From the NCBI GenBank assembly GCA_009693045.1, contig SHXZ01000006.1, positions 1 to 64,000 on the forward strand: 64,000 nt of DNA, written 5' to 3'. This DNA is from Dehalococcoidia bacterium (GTDB taxonomy: Bacteria > Chloroflexota > Dehalococcoidia > Lucifugimonadales > SHYT01). Below, one piece after another: positions 54,759 through 63,702 of this stretch. The notes under the pieces were generated by a model that made no database searches, had not been told where the DNA came from, and was given only the letters and a program-made list of their open reading frames with translations. How positions within the stretch are numbered: position 1 is the stretch's first letter; every line of letters starts with the position of its first letter. A program made the translations under genes and the position numbers.

Positions 54759-55991
54759 TTACAGTTTCGTTAGGCGCTCATAGGAAGTCAGACCAGCAAA
54801 CACCCTCTCCAGCTCCTCCGCCTGCCGCGTGCGGTCAAAATGGGCGACGACGTGGGCGCGCGCGTTTCGCCCTTGCTGCCCGCAGAGACCAGGGTCATCG
54901 ACATAGTTTCGGATTGCCTGCGCCAACGCGCCCGCGTCTCCCGGCGCCACAAAGACACCCCCCTCGGCCTCTTCTATGACCTGCCGGATCACGCCGTCTA
55001 TGGCGAGGACTGTCGGCTTGCGTGCCGCCATGTAGTCAAAGACCTTGTTCGGGTACACCGTGCGGAACATCGGAACCGGCTTCAGGATTGCCACACAAAC
55101 GTCCGCCGCAGCCAGGACCTCCGGCATCCTCGCCTTTGGCTGCGGCCCGATAAACAGAACGTTACTGAGGCCCATTGCTTTTGCTTTTTCCATCAGTCGT
55201 ATTCGCTCCCGCCCCTCACCCACCAGTACCACGCGCACGTTCTGCCGGTCCTGAAGCAAGGCTGCTGCGTTCAGTAGCGTCTCCAGGTCGTTGACAAGTC
55301 CATGAGCACCCGTATACATGGCCACGAAGATTCCCTCCTCCAGCCCCCACTCAGTCCTTATCGCACCCCCGCTCACGCCCTCAGGGAACGTGCTCGCGTC
55401 CACCCCGTTGGAGACCAGCGTGATCTTCTCACTCCTGGCGCCGCGGGCTTGGATGTGCTGGATGAAGCCCGGCGAATTGACGATGATGTGGTTGGCGCCC
55501 AGATAAAGACGCTTCTCCAGCCATTCCGCGAGTTTGACAGGAACTTTGTTACGCAGCAGCCCGGCATCTACCAGAAAAGCGGGCCATAGGTCGCGGATCT
55601 CAAGACAGAACGGTCTGCGTCGCAACCGCGCGACAACATAGGCCGCAGCCGCCTGGAAGATGGGAGGGGACGTGCCCCACACCACGTCGACGCCGCGCAC
55701 CCGGACGGCTTCTACTAGGGATGTGGCGGTAAACGCGAGAAAGCTGAGGAGCCTGGCGAAAACATTACGGCTTGAAGTCGCGTAGACCCACGCGTAGCGC
55801 ACATCAATTCCATCAACAAGCTGCCGCCGTGGTCTTCTCCCCGATGCGAGCCCACTAAGGTAGCTGGCCGGGCTCGCAATAACCGTCACGGCGTGTCCTT
55901 TGCTCACCAGACGCCTGGCAAGCTCGTAGTGACGGGTCCCTCCCGCTTCGTCACGGGTCACAAATCCTTGATGAATGAGGAGAATATGCAC
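54759..55991 (-). CDS. glycosyltransferase family 4
   Basis: A 410-residue GT-B retaining glycosyltransferase. The N-terminus MHILLIHQGFVTRDEAGGTRHYELARRLV is the acceptor domain; the donor domain has ITLVSNGVD, GLVNDLETLLNAA and the donor-binding PNKVFDYMAARKPTVLA with a following Glu-rich loop. It is the only clear glycosyltransferase beyond the priming enzyme. Its GC is lower than the WecB/WecC genes in the same operon. Confidence 0.9.
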   Translation of the reverse strand: MHILLIHQGFVTRDEAGGTRHYELARRLVSKGHAVTVIASPASYLSGLASGRRPRRQLVDGIDVRYAWVYATSSRNVFARLLSFLAFTATSLVEAVRVRGVDVVWGTSPPIFQAAAAYVVARLRRRPFCLEIRDLWPAFLVDAGLLRNKVPVKLAEWLEKRLYLGANHIIVNSPGFIQHIQARGARSEKITLVSNGVDASTFPEGVSGGAIRTEWGLEEGIFVAMYTGAHGLVNDLETLLNAAALLQDRQNVRVVLVGEGRERIRLMEKAKAMGLSNVLFIGPQPKARMPEVLAAADVCVAILKPVPMFRTVYPNKVFDYMAARKPTVLAIDGVIRQVIEEAEGGVFVAPGDAGALAQAIRNYVDDPGLCGQQGRNARAHVVAHFDRTRQAEELERVFAGLTSYERLTKL

Positions 55992-55995
55992 GCCG

Positions 55996-56964
55996 TTAAA
56001 TGCGGTCGCCGGACTGCAAGAACCATGAGTTGAAGGACTCTCCCACTAGGGTAGCCGCAGGAGAACGGTCCTCACGTTGTCTTAGAGACGTGCCTTCGCT
56101 CAAGACCTGAACCACAAGGCTCCCTTCCAACTGCCGTCCGGGTAACGCCACAAGCAACCGCTGGAGGCCCCCATCAGTCACGTACCACTCTACAACGTTC
56201 GCTTGCTGGACGGCGAAGGCGTGCAGTGCTCTGACAATGTCCTCCCAACCCCTCGATGCCACCGGCCACATCTCCAGCATGCGGAGCTTGTCCGGCCACT
56301 GCCCCACCAGAAAATAGCCCAGGGTCTCATTCCCTCGGTCCACCTGATAGATCTGCGTGGGTTCGGGCCTGTTCACCGTCTGGTTGACCCAGGTTTCCAG
56401 TGAGTACTCAAATCGGTTGGCGAGCATGTGGGGCCTCGAGCGCGCTTGAAAGAAAGCGCCGACTGCTTCTTTGGTGTCCAAACGAGTGAAGCGATAGTCC
56501 GCGGCGAACCCCGTTACTTTGCGGTCCGGGATACAAGACCCGTAAGCCACGGGGACATCGCGGCATCCTGCCGCGAGCATTCTGCTATAGCTGGCGTTTG
56601 TCTTCAGCACAAAGGCGCCGTAGAGATGCGCCCCAACTTCTCTTGCCCGTGCTTGGGTCCTCTCCACGAAAGCCGTGAAGACGCCGTGACCACGAAACGC
56701 GGGCAACGTGCATGACGAACCTATGATAGCCATGAGACGCGCCGGCCCGTTCGGGGTCAAGACCTGACGGTAGGAGAGCGCCGTCAAGCCGGCCAACTCA
56801 CCATTGACCGTCGCAACGAATACATCGGCGACGCGATTGCCGCATGTGCGTTCAAACACCCAAGCAAGTTCGCGTTCTCCGCCCCAGCCTGGGAAACACG
56901 TGTTCAGCACCGCGAGTATTCGTTCCTTCGGCAGATCAACAACGTGTTCAACCTCAAGTGGCAT
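55996..56964 (-). CDS. GNAT family acetyltransferase
   Basis: A 322-residue protein with an N-terminal GNAT domain: VFVATVNGELAGLTALSY and the acetyl-CoA loop LPAFRGHGVFTAFVERT. The C-terminal half is a second domain with weak GNAT character. It lies between a deacetylase-like gene (11-base overlap) and the GT4 gene (4-base gap), so it probably acetylates a sugar or polymer. Exact target unknown. Confidence 0.75.
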   Translation of the reverse strand: MPLEVEHVVDLPKERILAVLNTCFPGWGGERELAWVFERTCGNRVADVFVATVNGELAGLTALSYRQVLTPNGPARLMAIIGSSCTLPAFRGHGVFTAFVERTQARAREVGAHLYGAFVLKTNASYSRMLAAGCRDVPVAYGSCIPDRKVTGFAADYRFTRLDTKEAVGAFFQARSRPHMLANRFEYSLETWVNQTVNRPEPTQIYQVDRGNETLGYFLVGQWPDKLRMLEMWPVASRGWEDIVRALHAFAVQQANVVEWYVTDGGLQRLLVALPGRQLEGSLVVQVLSEGTSLRQREDRSPAATLVGESFNSWFLQSGDRI

Positions 56965-57919
56965 CGCCGGTCACCGCCTTGCCCGTGCGATAGCAAGCTG
57001 CGACCTCATTCATACCTGCCCACCACAGGCTTGCCCCGTATCGTTGTTCCAACTGCGTGAGGAGATTATGCAAGTGCGCGAAAAACTGCTCGTCCAGGCC
57101 ATCAACCGCCACGTACTTCTTCGTCCGCTTCACCATGTGCCCTTTGATCGCAAGCATACCGCCGAGATCAATGATCTTATACGCCCTATCCAGGGTGGAG
57201 GTCGCACTCCAGTTGGAGGGCATGTGCACCAGGGAGTGGCCTGGGACAAAGGAGGGATGGAGCAGTGGGACGCCCTTGAGCCCAGAGCCGTTCGCCACGG
57301 CATCAGGCTCAATCTCCGTCCAGATGTCCCTGGTGCTTGCAAGGTATTCATAGGAGAGGGCGGACAGAGCCCCCAGCAAGGCAGGTGGGGCATTCCAATT
57401 GGGTGGGCTAAACCCCCTAACATAGCTCAGTCCAGCGGCCTGAAAGGTCTCCTCCGCTTTAAGGAGCCGTCGCTTGCACTCTTCCACACTGAGTCCCAAG
57501 AACTCGTTGATGGTCTTCACACCCCGTGCAATGTGGTGGAACCCGTGAACCGCCAATTCTGTTCTCGGCAAGTCCCGCAGGAAGTTGCAAAAGTCGCCGT
57601 GATTATCTAGGCGCCACATGGATTCAGACCACACACCCCCGAGGTAAAGGTGGTCACGAAGGACCGGTATCCTTTTCAAGACAGGATTCGGAGCCGGCTC
57701 CTTTTCGCGCCACGCCGCGACCGTGAACAGCACGACCCTAAGCTGAGGATGCAGAGCAAGAAGTTGACGAAGCCACCCCAGCGCGCCCTTTTCTAAGTCA
57801 CCGCCTCCGTCGTAGCTAACGCCGCTTCGTCCCGGGTGGAGATCGTCAAAGCTCATCACCACACACGCCGACTTGCCGGACGGATAGGGTAAGTGATGGG
57901 TAAAGTCTGGAGATCTCAT
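56954..57919 (-). CDS. polysaccharide-deacetylase-like protein
   Basis: A 321-residue protein with NodB-like features: ACVVMSFDDLHPGRSG near the N-terminus supplies an Asp pair, and LAVHGFHHIARG supplies the metal His pattern HxxxH. The rest is divergent (FSPPNWNAPPALLGALSAL, MLAIKGHM). It may remove N-acetyl groups from the polymer or its precursor. No signal peptide is seen. Confidence 0.7.
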   Translation of the reverse strand: MRSPDFTHHLPYPSGKSACVVMSFDDLHPGRSGVSYDGGGDLEKGALGWLRQLLALHPQLRVVLFTVAAWREKEPAPNPVLKRIPVLRDHLYLGGVWSESMWRLDNHGDFCNFLRDLPRTELAVHGFHHIARGVKTINEFLGLSVEECKRRLLKAEETFQAAGLSYVRGFSPPNWNAPPALLGALSALSYEYLASTRDIWTEIEPDAVANGSGLKGVPLLHPSFVPGHSLVHMPSNWSATSTLDRAYKIIDLGGMLAIKGHMVKRTKKYVAVDGLDEQFFAHLHNLLTQLEQRYGASLWWAGMNEVAACYRTGKAVTGDAT

Positions 57920-57958
57920 GGGGCAAAATCACCCTTGTTTGTTTGTGAAGCCGTACCT

Positions 57959-59239
57959 CTAGTAGCGCTCCGGCCCAACGCCAAGCTGCACAACCTCAAA
58001 GCCCGCCGCCCGCCAGCGCTCGGCGTCCAGGCAGTGGCGGGTGTCCAGCACCTTGCGGCTGCGCATGACCGCCGCAAGCTGGGCGGGATCCAGCTCACGG
58101 TACTCGCGGTGGTCAGTCACCAGCACGGCAATGGACGCGCCGCTCACGGCGTCAACGAGGGAGCGTGTGAGGGGCCGCGCAAAGTCTTGCACCAGCGGGT
58201 CGTGCACGGCCACCTTCACGCCCGCGTCCTCCAGTCCGCGCACCACGTCCAGGGCGGGCGTCTCACGGGCGTCTTCAACATCCGCCTTGTAGGCCACGCC
58301 TAGCACGGCAACCTTGCTCGCGCGCGGGTCCGGCAGCAGCGCCAGGGCCTGGCGCACCACCTCGCGCGGCTGGTCGTGGTTCACCTGACGCGCCGTCGGC
58401 ACCAGGCGCATCAGCTCCGGCGCCACGGCGACCAGGAACCACGGGTCCACCGGAATGCAGTGCCCTCCAACCCCCGGGCCGGGCTGCAGCAGGTGCACGC
58501 GCGGGTGGTAGTTGGCGAGCTTCACCACCTCCCAGGCATCCAGCCCCAGCCGCTGGCACAGCAGCGCCAGCTCGTTGGCGAGCGCGATGTTGACGTCCCG
58601 GTACGTGTTCTCGGAGAGCTTCACCACCTCGGCGGTCGTCGCGTCCGTGACGTGGAGCCTCCCCTTGACGAAACGCTTGTAGAGCTGGCACGCCGCTTCC
58701 GCCGAGCTAGGCGTGAGGCCGCCCACCACGCGATCGTTGGCCGCCATCTCCGCAAGCGCGTTGCCGGGCAGGACGCGCTCCGGGCAATACGTGAGCAGAA
58801 AGTCCTCGCCGGCCCTCAGGCCGGAACCCTGGAGAATCGGCGCGACCAAGCCGGCGGTCGTCCGCGGGCCGACCGTGGACTCCAGCACCACCAGGTTGCC
58901 TGCGCGCAGGTGTGGCATGATGGCGCGGGCGGCGGCGGCAACGGCGCCGTGATCCGGCGAGTTGTCCGGGTTCACCGGCGTCGGCACCGTGATGATGAAG
59001 ACGTCCGCCGGCGCTACCTTCGTGGATGCGCTGAGCTTGCCCTGGCGCACCGTCTCCGCCACGAGTTCCGGCAGCCCAGGCTCGTGGATATGCGTCCTTC
59101 CGCCGTTCAGCCCTTGGACGACCTGTTCGTTCAGGTCCACGCCAAAAACGCGCAGGCCGCTCTTCGCCAGCAGCGCCGCCGTGGGCAACCCCACGTGCCC
59201 CAGGCCCACGACGCAGACCGTGTTGACGACCGTGCTCAT
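57959..59239 (-). CDS. wecC: UDP-N-acetyl-D-mannosaminuronate dehydrogenase-like nucleotide sugar dehydrogenase
   Basis: A 426-residue UDP-sugar 6-dehydrogenase. NAD site VCVVGLGHVGLPTAALLA (about 8-25), catalytic Cys261 in GPGVGGHCIPVDPWF, and VAVLGVAYKADVEDARETPA in the C-terminal domain. Next to WecB it should turn UDP-ManNAc into UDP-ManNAcA, giving the uronic acid for this locus. Its start overlaps the wecB stop. Confidence 0.92.
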   Translation of the reverse strand: MSTVVNTVCVVGLGHVGLPTAALLAKSGLRVFGVDLNEQVVQGLNGGRTHIHEPGLPELVAETVRQGKLSASTKVAPADVFIITVPTPVNPDNSPDHGAVAAAARAIMPHLRAGNLVVLESTVGPRTTAGLVAPILQGSGLRAGEDFLLTYCPERVLPGNALAEMAANDRVVGGLTPSSAEAACQLYKRFVKGRLHVTDATTAEVVKLSENTYRDVNIALANELALLCQRLGLDAWEVVKLANYHPRVHLLQPGPGVGGHCIPVDPWFLVAVAPELMRLVPTARQVNHDQPREVVRQALALLPDPRASKVAVLGVAYKADVEDARETPALDVVRGLEDAGVKVAVHDPLVQDFARPLTRSLVDAVSGASIAVLVTDHREYRELDPAQLAAVMRSRKVLDTRHCLDAERWRAAGFEVVQLGVGPERY

Positions 59240-60372
59240 CCGTACCGCTCCACGAGCGCCTTGACGATGCGTCCCGACGCCTTGCCGTCCCCAAACGGGT
59301 TGACAGCACGCGCAATTTTCTCATATTCGGCTGCGCTGTGCAGCAGCGTTTCTGCAGCCTTGACGATCGCCGCGCTGTCCGTCCCCACCACGCGTGCGGT
59401 GCCCGCCTCCACCGCCTCCGGCCTCTCCGTGGTCTCCCGCATCACCAGGACCGGCTTGCCGAGCGCGGGCGCTTCTTCCTGGATGCCGCCGGAGTCCGTC
59501 AAGACCAGGAAAGCGCGCTGCATGAGCCATACGAAGGCGTTGTATGGCAACGGCGGGACGAGGTGGACACGCTGGCATCCCTCGAGAAGCTCGTGCACGG
59601 GACGCTGCACGTTTGGGTTGAGGTGGACAGGGTACACGACCTCCACGTCCTCGTTGCGCTCCGCCAGGGCTTTGAGCGCCAGCGCGATGTTGCGGATGCC
59701 CTCCCCGAAGCTCTCGCGCCGGTGCCCGGTCACCAGGACGACGCGCCTGCCGCCGCGGCACCACTGCGCCAGCGAAGCCGCCAGTCCCGCCTCCACTCCA
59801 GGCGGCTCGCCAAGCGATTTCACCTCGTTCGCGACCTGAAGCAGCGCGTCTATCACCGTGTTGCCGGTCACCAGCATCCGCTGCGGCGGGTACCCCTCGC
59901 GGAGCAGGTTGTCCCGCGCCCACGGCGTCGGCGGGAACAGCACGTCCGAAAGCACGTCGCACAGCTTGCGGTTCTGCTCCTCCGGGAACGGGCTTCGCGG
60001 GTCGCCCGTGCGCAGGCCCGCTTCCACGTGGGCGACCGGCACGGCCTCGTAGTACGCCGCCAGCGACGCCCCCAGCACCGTGGTCGTGTCCCCCTGGACG
60101 ACCAAGACGCTTGGGCGCTCGCGCTTCAGCACCTCACTCACGGCCTTGAGGCTGGACGCCGTGAGGTCGGCGAGACTCTGGTCGGGACGCATCAGGCCAA
60201 GGTCGTGGTCAGGCCGGATGCGGAACAGCTTCATCACCTGGTCAAGCATCTCGCGGTGCTGGCCCGTAGCCACGGTGACCACCTGGGCCGCAGGCACCGC
60301 CGCCAGGGCCTGAATGACTGGCGCAAGCTTGATAGCCTCCGGCCTGGTGCCGAAAACGACCATCACCTTCAC
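59236..60372 (-). CDS. wecB: UDP-N-acetylglucosamine 2-epimerase (non-hydrolysing)
   Basis: A 378-residue GT-B-fold epimerase that makes UDP-ManNAc. It begins MKVMVVFGTRPEAIKLAPVI and has VQGDTTTVLGASLAAYY, HVEAGLRTGD and LTDSGGIQEEAPALGKPVLVMRETTERPEA. Overlaps on both sides (ATGA) tie it to the bi-domain oxidoreductase and wecC genes. Confidence 0.95.
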   Translation of the reverse strand: MKVMVVFGTRPEAIKLAPVIQALAAVPAAQVVTVATGQHREMLDQVMKLFRIRPDHDLGLMRPDQSLADLTASSLKAVSEVLKRERPSVLVVQGDTTTVLGASLAAYYEAVPVAHVEAGLRTGDPRSPFPEEQNRKLCDVLSDVLFPPTPWARDNLLREGYPPQRMLVTGNTVIDALLQVANEVKSLGEPPGVEAGLAASLAQWCRGGRRVVLVTGHRRESFGEGIRNIALALKALAERNEDVEVVYPVHLNPNVQRPVHELLEGCQRVHLVPPLPYNAFVWLMQRAFLVLTDSGGIQEEAPALGKPVLVMRETTERPEAVEAGTARVVGTDSAAIVKAAETLLHSAAEYEKIARAVNPFGDGKASGRIVKALVERYG

Positions 60373-62546
60373 GGACGTGGCATCACCTCGGACAGATCCA
60401 GCGCCACCGGCGCGCCCTTCTGCAGCGACTCGTGGGCCTTGAACGTCACCAGCGTCGTCATGGCCAGCTCGTCCAGGGCAATCGTGGGCGGCCCGCCCGC
60501 CTGGACCGCCTTGACCTCGGCGGCGAACTGGGCCGCGTGCCCCTTGTCCTGGTCCAGGCTCACGCCCAAGACCTTGCGCGTGCGGAAGTTGTCAATCACC
60601 GCGACCTTGCCGTCCGCGAAGACCTCCAAGCGCTCCTTCGGGAACGAGTCACTGCCCAGGCTCGTGTAGACAATCTGGCCGCGCGACCCGTCTGCATAGT
60701 CCAACGCAATCTGCACGTTGTCGTCGGGCCGAAACCCGGGGCCGGACGCCGACGTGGCGTACACCCTCACCGGCGGCGCGCCGACCAGGTACTGGAGCAG
60801 GTCCACGAAGTGGCACCCCTCGCCGATGATCCGGCCCCCGCCCTCGTCAGGGTGGTAGGCCCAGTGGTCCGCGGGAAGCGCCCCCGCGTTGACGCGGCAC
60901 GTCACCATCATCGGTGTCTTGCGGCCCGCGAAGCTGGCCTTCGCGGCCACGGCCATCGGTGCAAAGCGACGGTTGAACCCCACGAAGAGCAGCGCGCCGG
61001 GGTTCTTTTGAGCGGTGGTAACCACCTCGCGCAGTTCCTCCACCGTAAGCGCCAGCGGTTTCTCCACGTGGACGTGCTTGCCGCGCCGAAGCGCTTCAAC
61101 GGCCAGGCGCGCATGCAAGTTGTGCCGCGTCGCCAAGACAACCAGGTTGACCTCCGGATCGTCCAGCACCTGCCGGTAGTCCGAGGCCGCGTAGCCGAAG
61201 CCATACCGCTTCGCCAGCTCCGCCGCCGTCCTGCCGCTCGCGGTCGCCACGCCACGGAAGCGGACGCCAGGCAGATTCTTGAACACGGGCAGGATCGTGC
61301 CCCGCGCGAAAACGCCGCCTCCGATCAGCCCTACTGTTGCGGTGGCCGCGCCCTTGCGCGGGACGGCCGGAAACGTCACGCGTGTCTGCGTCGTGGACTC
61401 CTCCGCCTCACGCGGGTACTCCAGAACGACGCCCACCACACGCTCGCCGCCTTTGTTTGCCACGAGCAAGTCGTAGGCGCGTTGGGCTTCGGCGATGGGA
61501 AACGTATGGGTAACCATCTCGCCGACGCGGAGCTTGCCCGCGGCCAGCAGTCGCAGGAACTCGGCCATGTTCCGTTGCTCGGTCCAACGCACGTAGCCGA
61601 CGGGGTAGTCCACGCCCCGCTCCTCGTACGCCGGGTCGTACCGGCCAGGCCCATAGGAGCGGGATACGCGCAGGTCCAGCTCCTTGTCGTAGTACAGGTC
61701 GCGCGGTACCTTCATACCGACCGCGCCCACCACCGAGACCCTGCCTTGCGCGCGGCACAGCTCGCCCGCCTGGCGCAGCGGCTCGTCGCTCTCGCTGGAG
61801 GCCGTGACGATCACCGCGTCCAGGCCGACGCCGCCCGTGAACGCCCGCCCGGCTGCAGCCACGTCATCCCGCCCGATGACCGCAGCTGCCTCCATGCCCC
61901 GCTCCAGCGCCTCGGCCACCGGCGCCTCGCTCACATCCAGGCCCAGGACTGGGAAACCATACGCACGGAGAATCTGCACCGTCAATTGGCCGACCAGCCC
62001 CAGCCCGATAACCCCAACCCGCTCGCCTGGCGTCAGCTCCGCGCGGCGGATGCCCTGCATGGCGACCGCGCCCAACGTCGCAAAGGCGGCTTCGCGCGGC
62101 GAGACCCCATCGGGCGCAGCCGCGACCAGGTTCACGGGCACGGAGATGACCTCGGCGTGGCAGGCGTAGCCGCCGCCTCCGCACGCCACCAGCGTCCCCT
62201 TCTGGAACTGCTCCGCACCCTCGCCGACGTCCATCACCACGCCGGCGCTGCTGTACCCCAGCGGCGCGAGCGTGTCCAGGCGCTCGTTGGCGGCGCGCAG
62301 CGTCGGCAGCAGCCCGTCGGTGCGGACCTTGTCCAGCGCCTGCCGCACCAGGTCGGGCCGCGCCTGCGCCTTCCCCAGCAGGTTTTGGCGGGCAAACGTC
62401 AACGCCGCGCGCTCCGTGCCGGGGCTTACCACCGAAAACAGGTTGCGAACGAGCACGTGCCCCCGCTGCCGCTGCGGAGCGGGCACGTCAAGCAGCTCCA
62501 GGGCGCCCGTGCGGTAGTACAGGACGAGTTGCTTCACAGCGGTCAC
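60369..62546 (-). CDS. bi-domain oxidoreductase: alcohol dehydrogenase-like + Gfo/Idh/MocA-like
   Basis: A 725-residue natural fusion. The first part (about 1-390) is a zinc-alcohol-dehydrogenase-type reductase (SVVSPGTERAAL, GYSSAGVVMDVG, VGVIGLGLVGQLTVQILRA). The second (about 405-725) is a Gfo/Idh/MocA reductase (ATVGLIGGGVFARGTILPVF, HVHVEKPLALTVEEL, GEGCHFVDLLQYLVG). Such fusions recur in exopolysaccharide loci and probably oxidise or reduce a nucleotide sugar. The GTG at 62546 fits the family start; the frame extends to 62633. Confidence 0.9.
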   Translation of the reverse strand: MTAVKQLVLYYRTGALELLDVPAPQRQRGHVLVRNLFSVVSPGTERAALTFARQNLLGKAQARPDLVRQALDKVRTDGLLPTLRAANERLDTLAPLGYSSAGVVMDVGEGAEQFQKGTLVACGGGGYACHAEVISVPVNLVAAAPDGVSPREAAFATLGAVAMQGIRRAELTPGERVGVIGLGLVGQLTVQILRAYGFPVLGLDVSEAPVAEALERGMEAAAVIGRDDVAAAGRAFTGGVGLDAVIVTASSESDEPLRQAGELCRAQGRVSVVGAVGMKVPRDLYYDKELDLRVSRSYGPGRYDPAYEERGVDYPVGYVRWTEQRNMAEFLRLLAAGKLRVGEMVTHTFPIAEAQRAYDLLVANKGGERVVGVVLEYPREAEESTTQTRVTFPAVPRKGAATATVGLIGGGVFARGTILPVFKNLPGVRFRGVATASGRTAAELAKRYGFGYAASDYRQVLDDPEVNLVVLATRHNLHARLAVEALRRGKHVHVEKPLALTVEELREVVTTAQKNPGALLFVGFNRRFAPMAVAAKASFAGRKTPMMVTCRVNAGALPADHWAYHPDEGGGRIIGEGCHFVDLLQYLVGAPPVRVYATSASGPGFRPDDNVQIALDYADGSRGQIVYTSLGSDSFPKERLEVFADGKVAVIDNFRTRKVLGVSLDQDKGHAAQFAAEVKAVQAGGPPTIALDELAMTTLVTFKAHESLQKGAPVALDLSEVMPRP

Positions 62547-62757
62547 CAACGCTCTTAGCCTAGGGTATCGCCCAGAAGGACGCAAACGGTGGCATGGGCG
62601 CGGCGCCCGGAGGAGACGACGCAGAAGAACCATTATCGCCTAGTGTTCCTGGCAGACCATACTCTCGCAAACACGGGACACATGCAAGTTTGGCCCTTGA
62701 CGCCTAAGCCCAGACTGTGGATGCTTGGGCAACACTTGATTGCTGCGAGGAGGTTCC

Positions 62758-63528
62758 ATGCCATACACCACCGACAAATACGAGGGGATGCTCGCCGAGA
62801 CGATAACAATCCAGGGCCACAACAACGACGTGATCCATGCCTACGTTGCCAAGCCGCTAGGGCCCGGCCCGTTCCCAGGCGTCGCGCTGGTCCTGCACGG
62901 CCTGGGCTGGACGGAGTGGTACAAGGAGACGGCCCGCAAGTTCGCCCACCACGGATACGTGGCGATTGTGCCGGACATCCTCTGCCGCGTCGGTCACGGC
63001 ACGCCCGAGGACGTGCTCGCGAAGTCCCGCGCGGCAGGCGGCTTGCCCGACGACCAGGTCGTCGGCGACATGACGGGCGCCGGCAAGTACCTGCGCTCGC
63101 TGCCCTACCTCAACGGCAAGGTCGGCATCATCGGCTCGTGCTCCGGCGGACGGCACACCTACCTCGCCGCCACCCGCACCAAGGGTGTGTTTGACGCCGC
63201 CGTTGACCTCTGGGGCGGCAACGTCGTCACGCCGAAAGACAGGTTGACACCCGCGCAGCCAGTGTCGCCGGTAGACTACACCAAGGATCTTTCCTGCCCC
63301 ATACTCGGCCTGTTCGGCGAGGACGACGCCAACCCCAACCCGGCCCAGGTCGCAACGATAGAACAGGAGCTGAAGCGGTACGACAAGCAGTACGAGTTCC
63401 ACAGCTACAAAGGCGCGGGGCACGGTTTCTTCTATTACCACATGGGGATGTACCGCCAGGAGCAGGCAATGGACGGCTGGAACAAGGTCTGGACCTTTTT
63501 TGAGAAGCACCTTAGTGCGCGTCCATAG
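62758..63528 (+). CDS. dienelactone hydrolase family protein
   Basis: A 256-residue alpha/beta hydrolase. The triad is Cys128 in IIGSCSGGRHTYLA, Asp189 or Asp190 in LFGEDDANPN and His222 in GAGHGFF; a Cys nucleophile in GxCxGG is typical of dienelactone hydrolases. The ATG at 62758 follows GAGGAGG. No aromatic-degradation genes are near, so the substrate is open. Confidence 0.88.
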   Translation: MPYTTDKYEGMLAETITIQGHNNDVIHAYVAKPLGPGPFPGVALVLHGLGWTEWYKETARKFAHHGYVAIVPDILCRVGHGTPEDVLAKSRAAGGLPDDQVVGDMTGAGKYLRSLPYLNGKVGIIGSCSGGRHTYLAATRTKGVFDAAVDLWGGNVVTPKDRLTPAQPVSPVDYTKDLSCPILGLFGEDDANPNPAQVATIEQELKRYDKQYEFHSYKGAGHGFFYYHMGMYRQEQAMDGWNKVWTFFEKHLSARP

Positions 63529-63537
63529 GTCCGCTCG

Positions 63538-63577
63538 CGGAGCAATGCCCCGCCCCAAAGGGCGGGGCATTGCTCCG
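63538..63577. terminator. perfect 18-bp hairpin after the hydrolase gene
   Basis: CGGAGCAATGCCCCGCCC and its exact complement flank a CAAA loop. It follows the stop by 10 bases. Only two T's follow, so it may be a weak or Rho-assisted terminator. Confidence 0.65.
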
Positions 63578-63604
63578 TTCAGCATTGCAAACGAGTGCTT
63601 GGCC

Positions 63605-63634
63605 TTGACACAGTGTCTCGCTTCCTGATAGATA
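63605..63634 (+). promoter_or_regulatory. candidate promoter of the carboxylesterase gene
   Basis: A perfect TTGACA (63605-63610) is followed at 18 bases by TAGATA (63629-63634). The gene starts at 63703. Confidence 0.45.
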
Positions 63635-63702
63635 CTGGGCCAGTCCAAGTTTGGCAATGAGTGGGAGTTCCTCGCCCAGGTGAGGACTACAAGGAGGGTG
63701 CA

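Noticed and set aside
60432-62558. 708-residue open frame on the forward strand
   Set aside because: Antisense to the bi-domain oxidoreductase gene; His/Arg/Gln-rich with no domain pattern.
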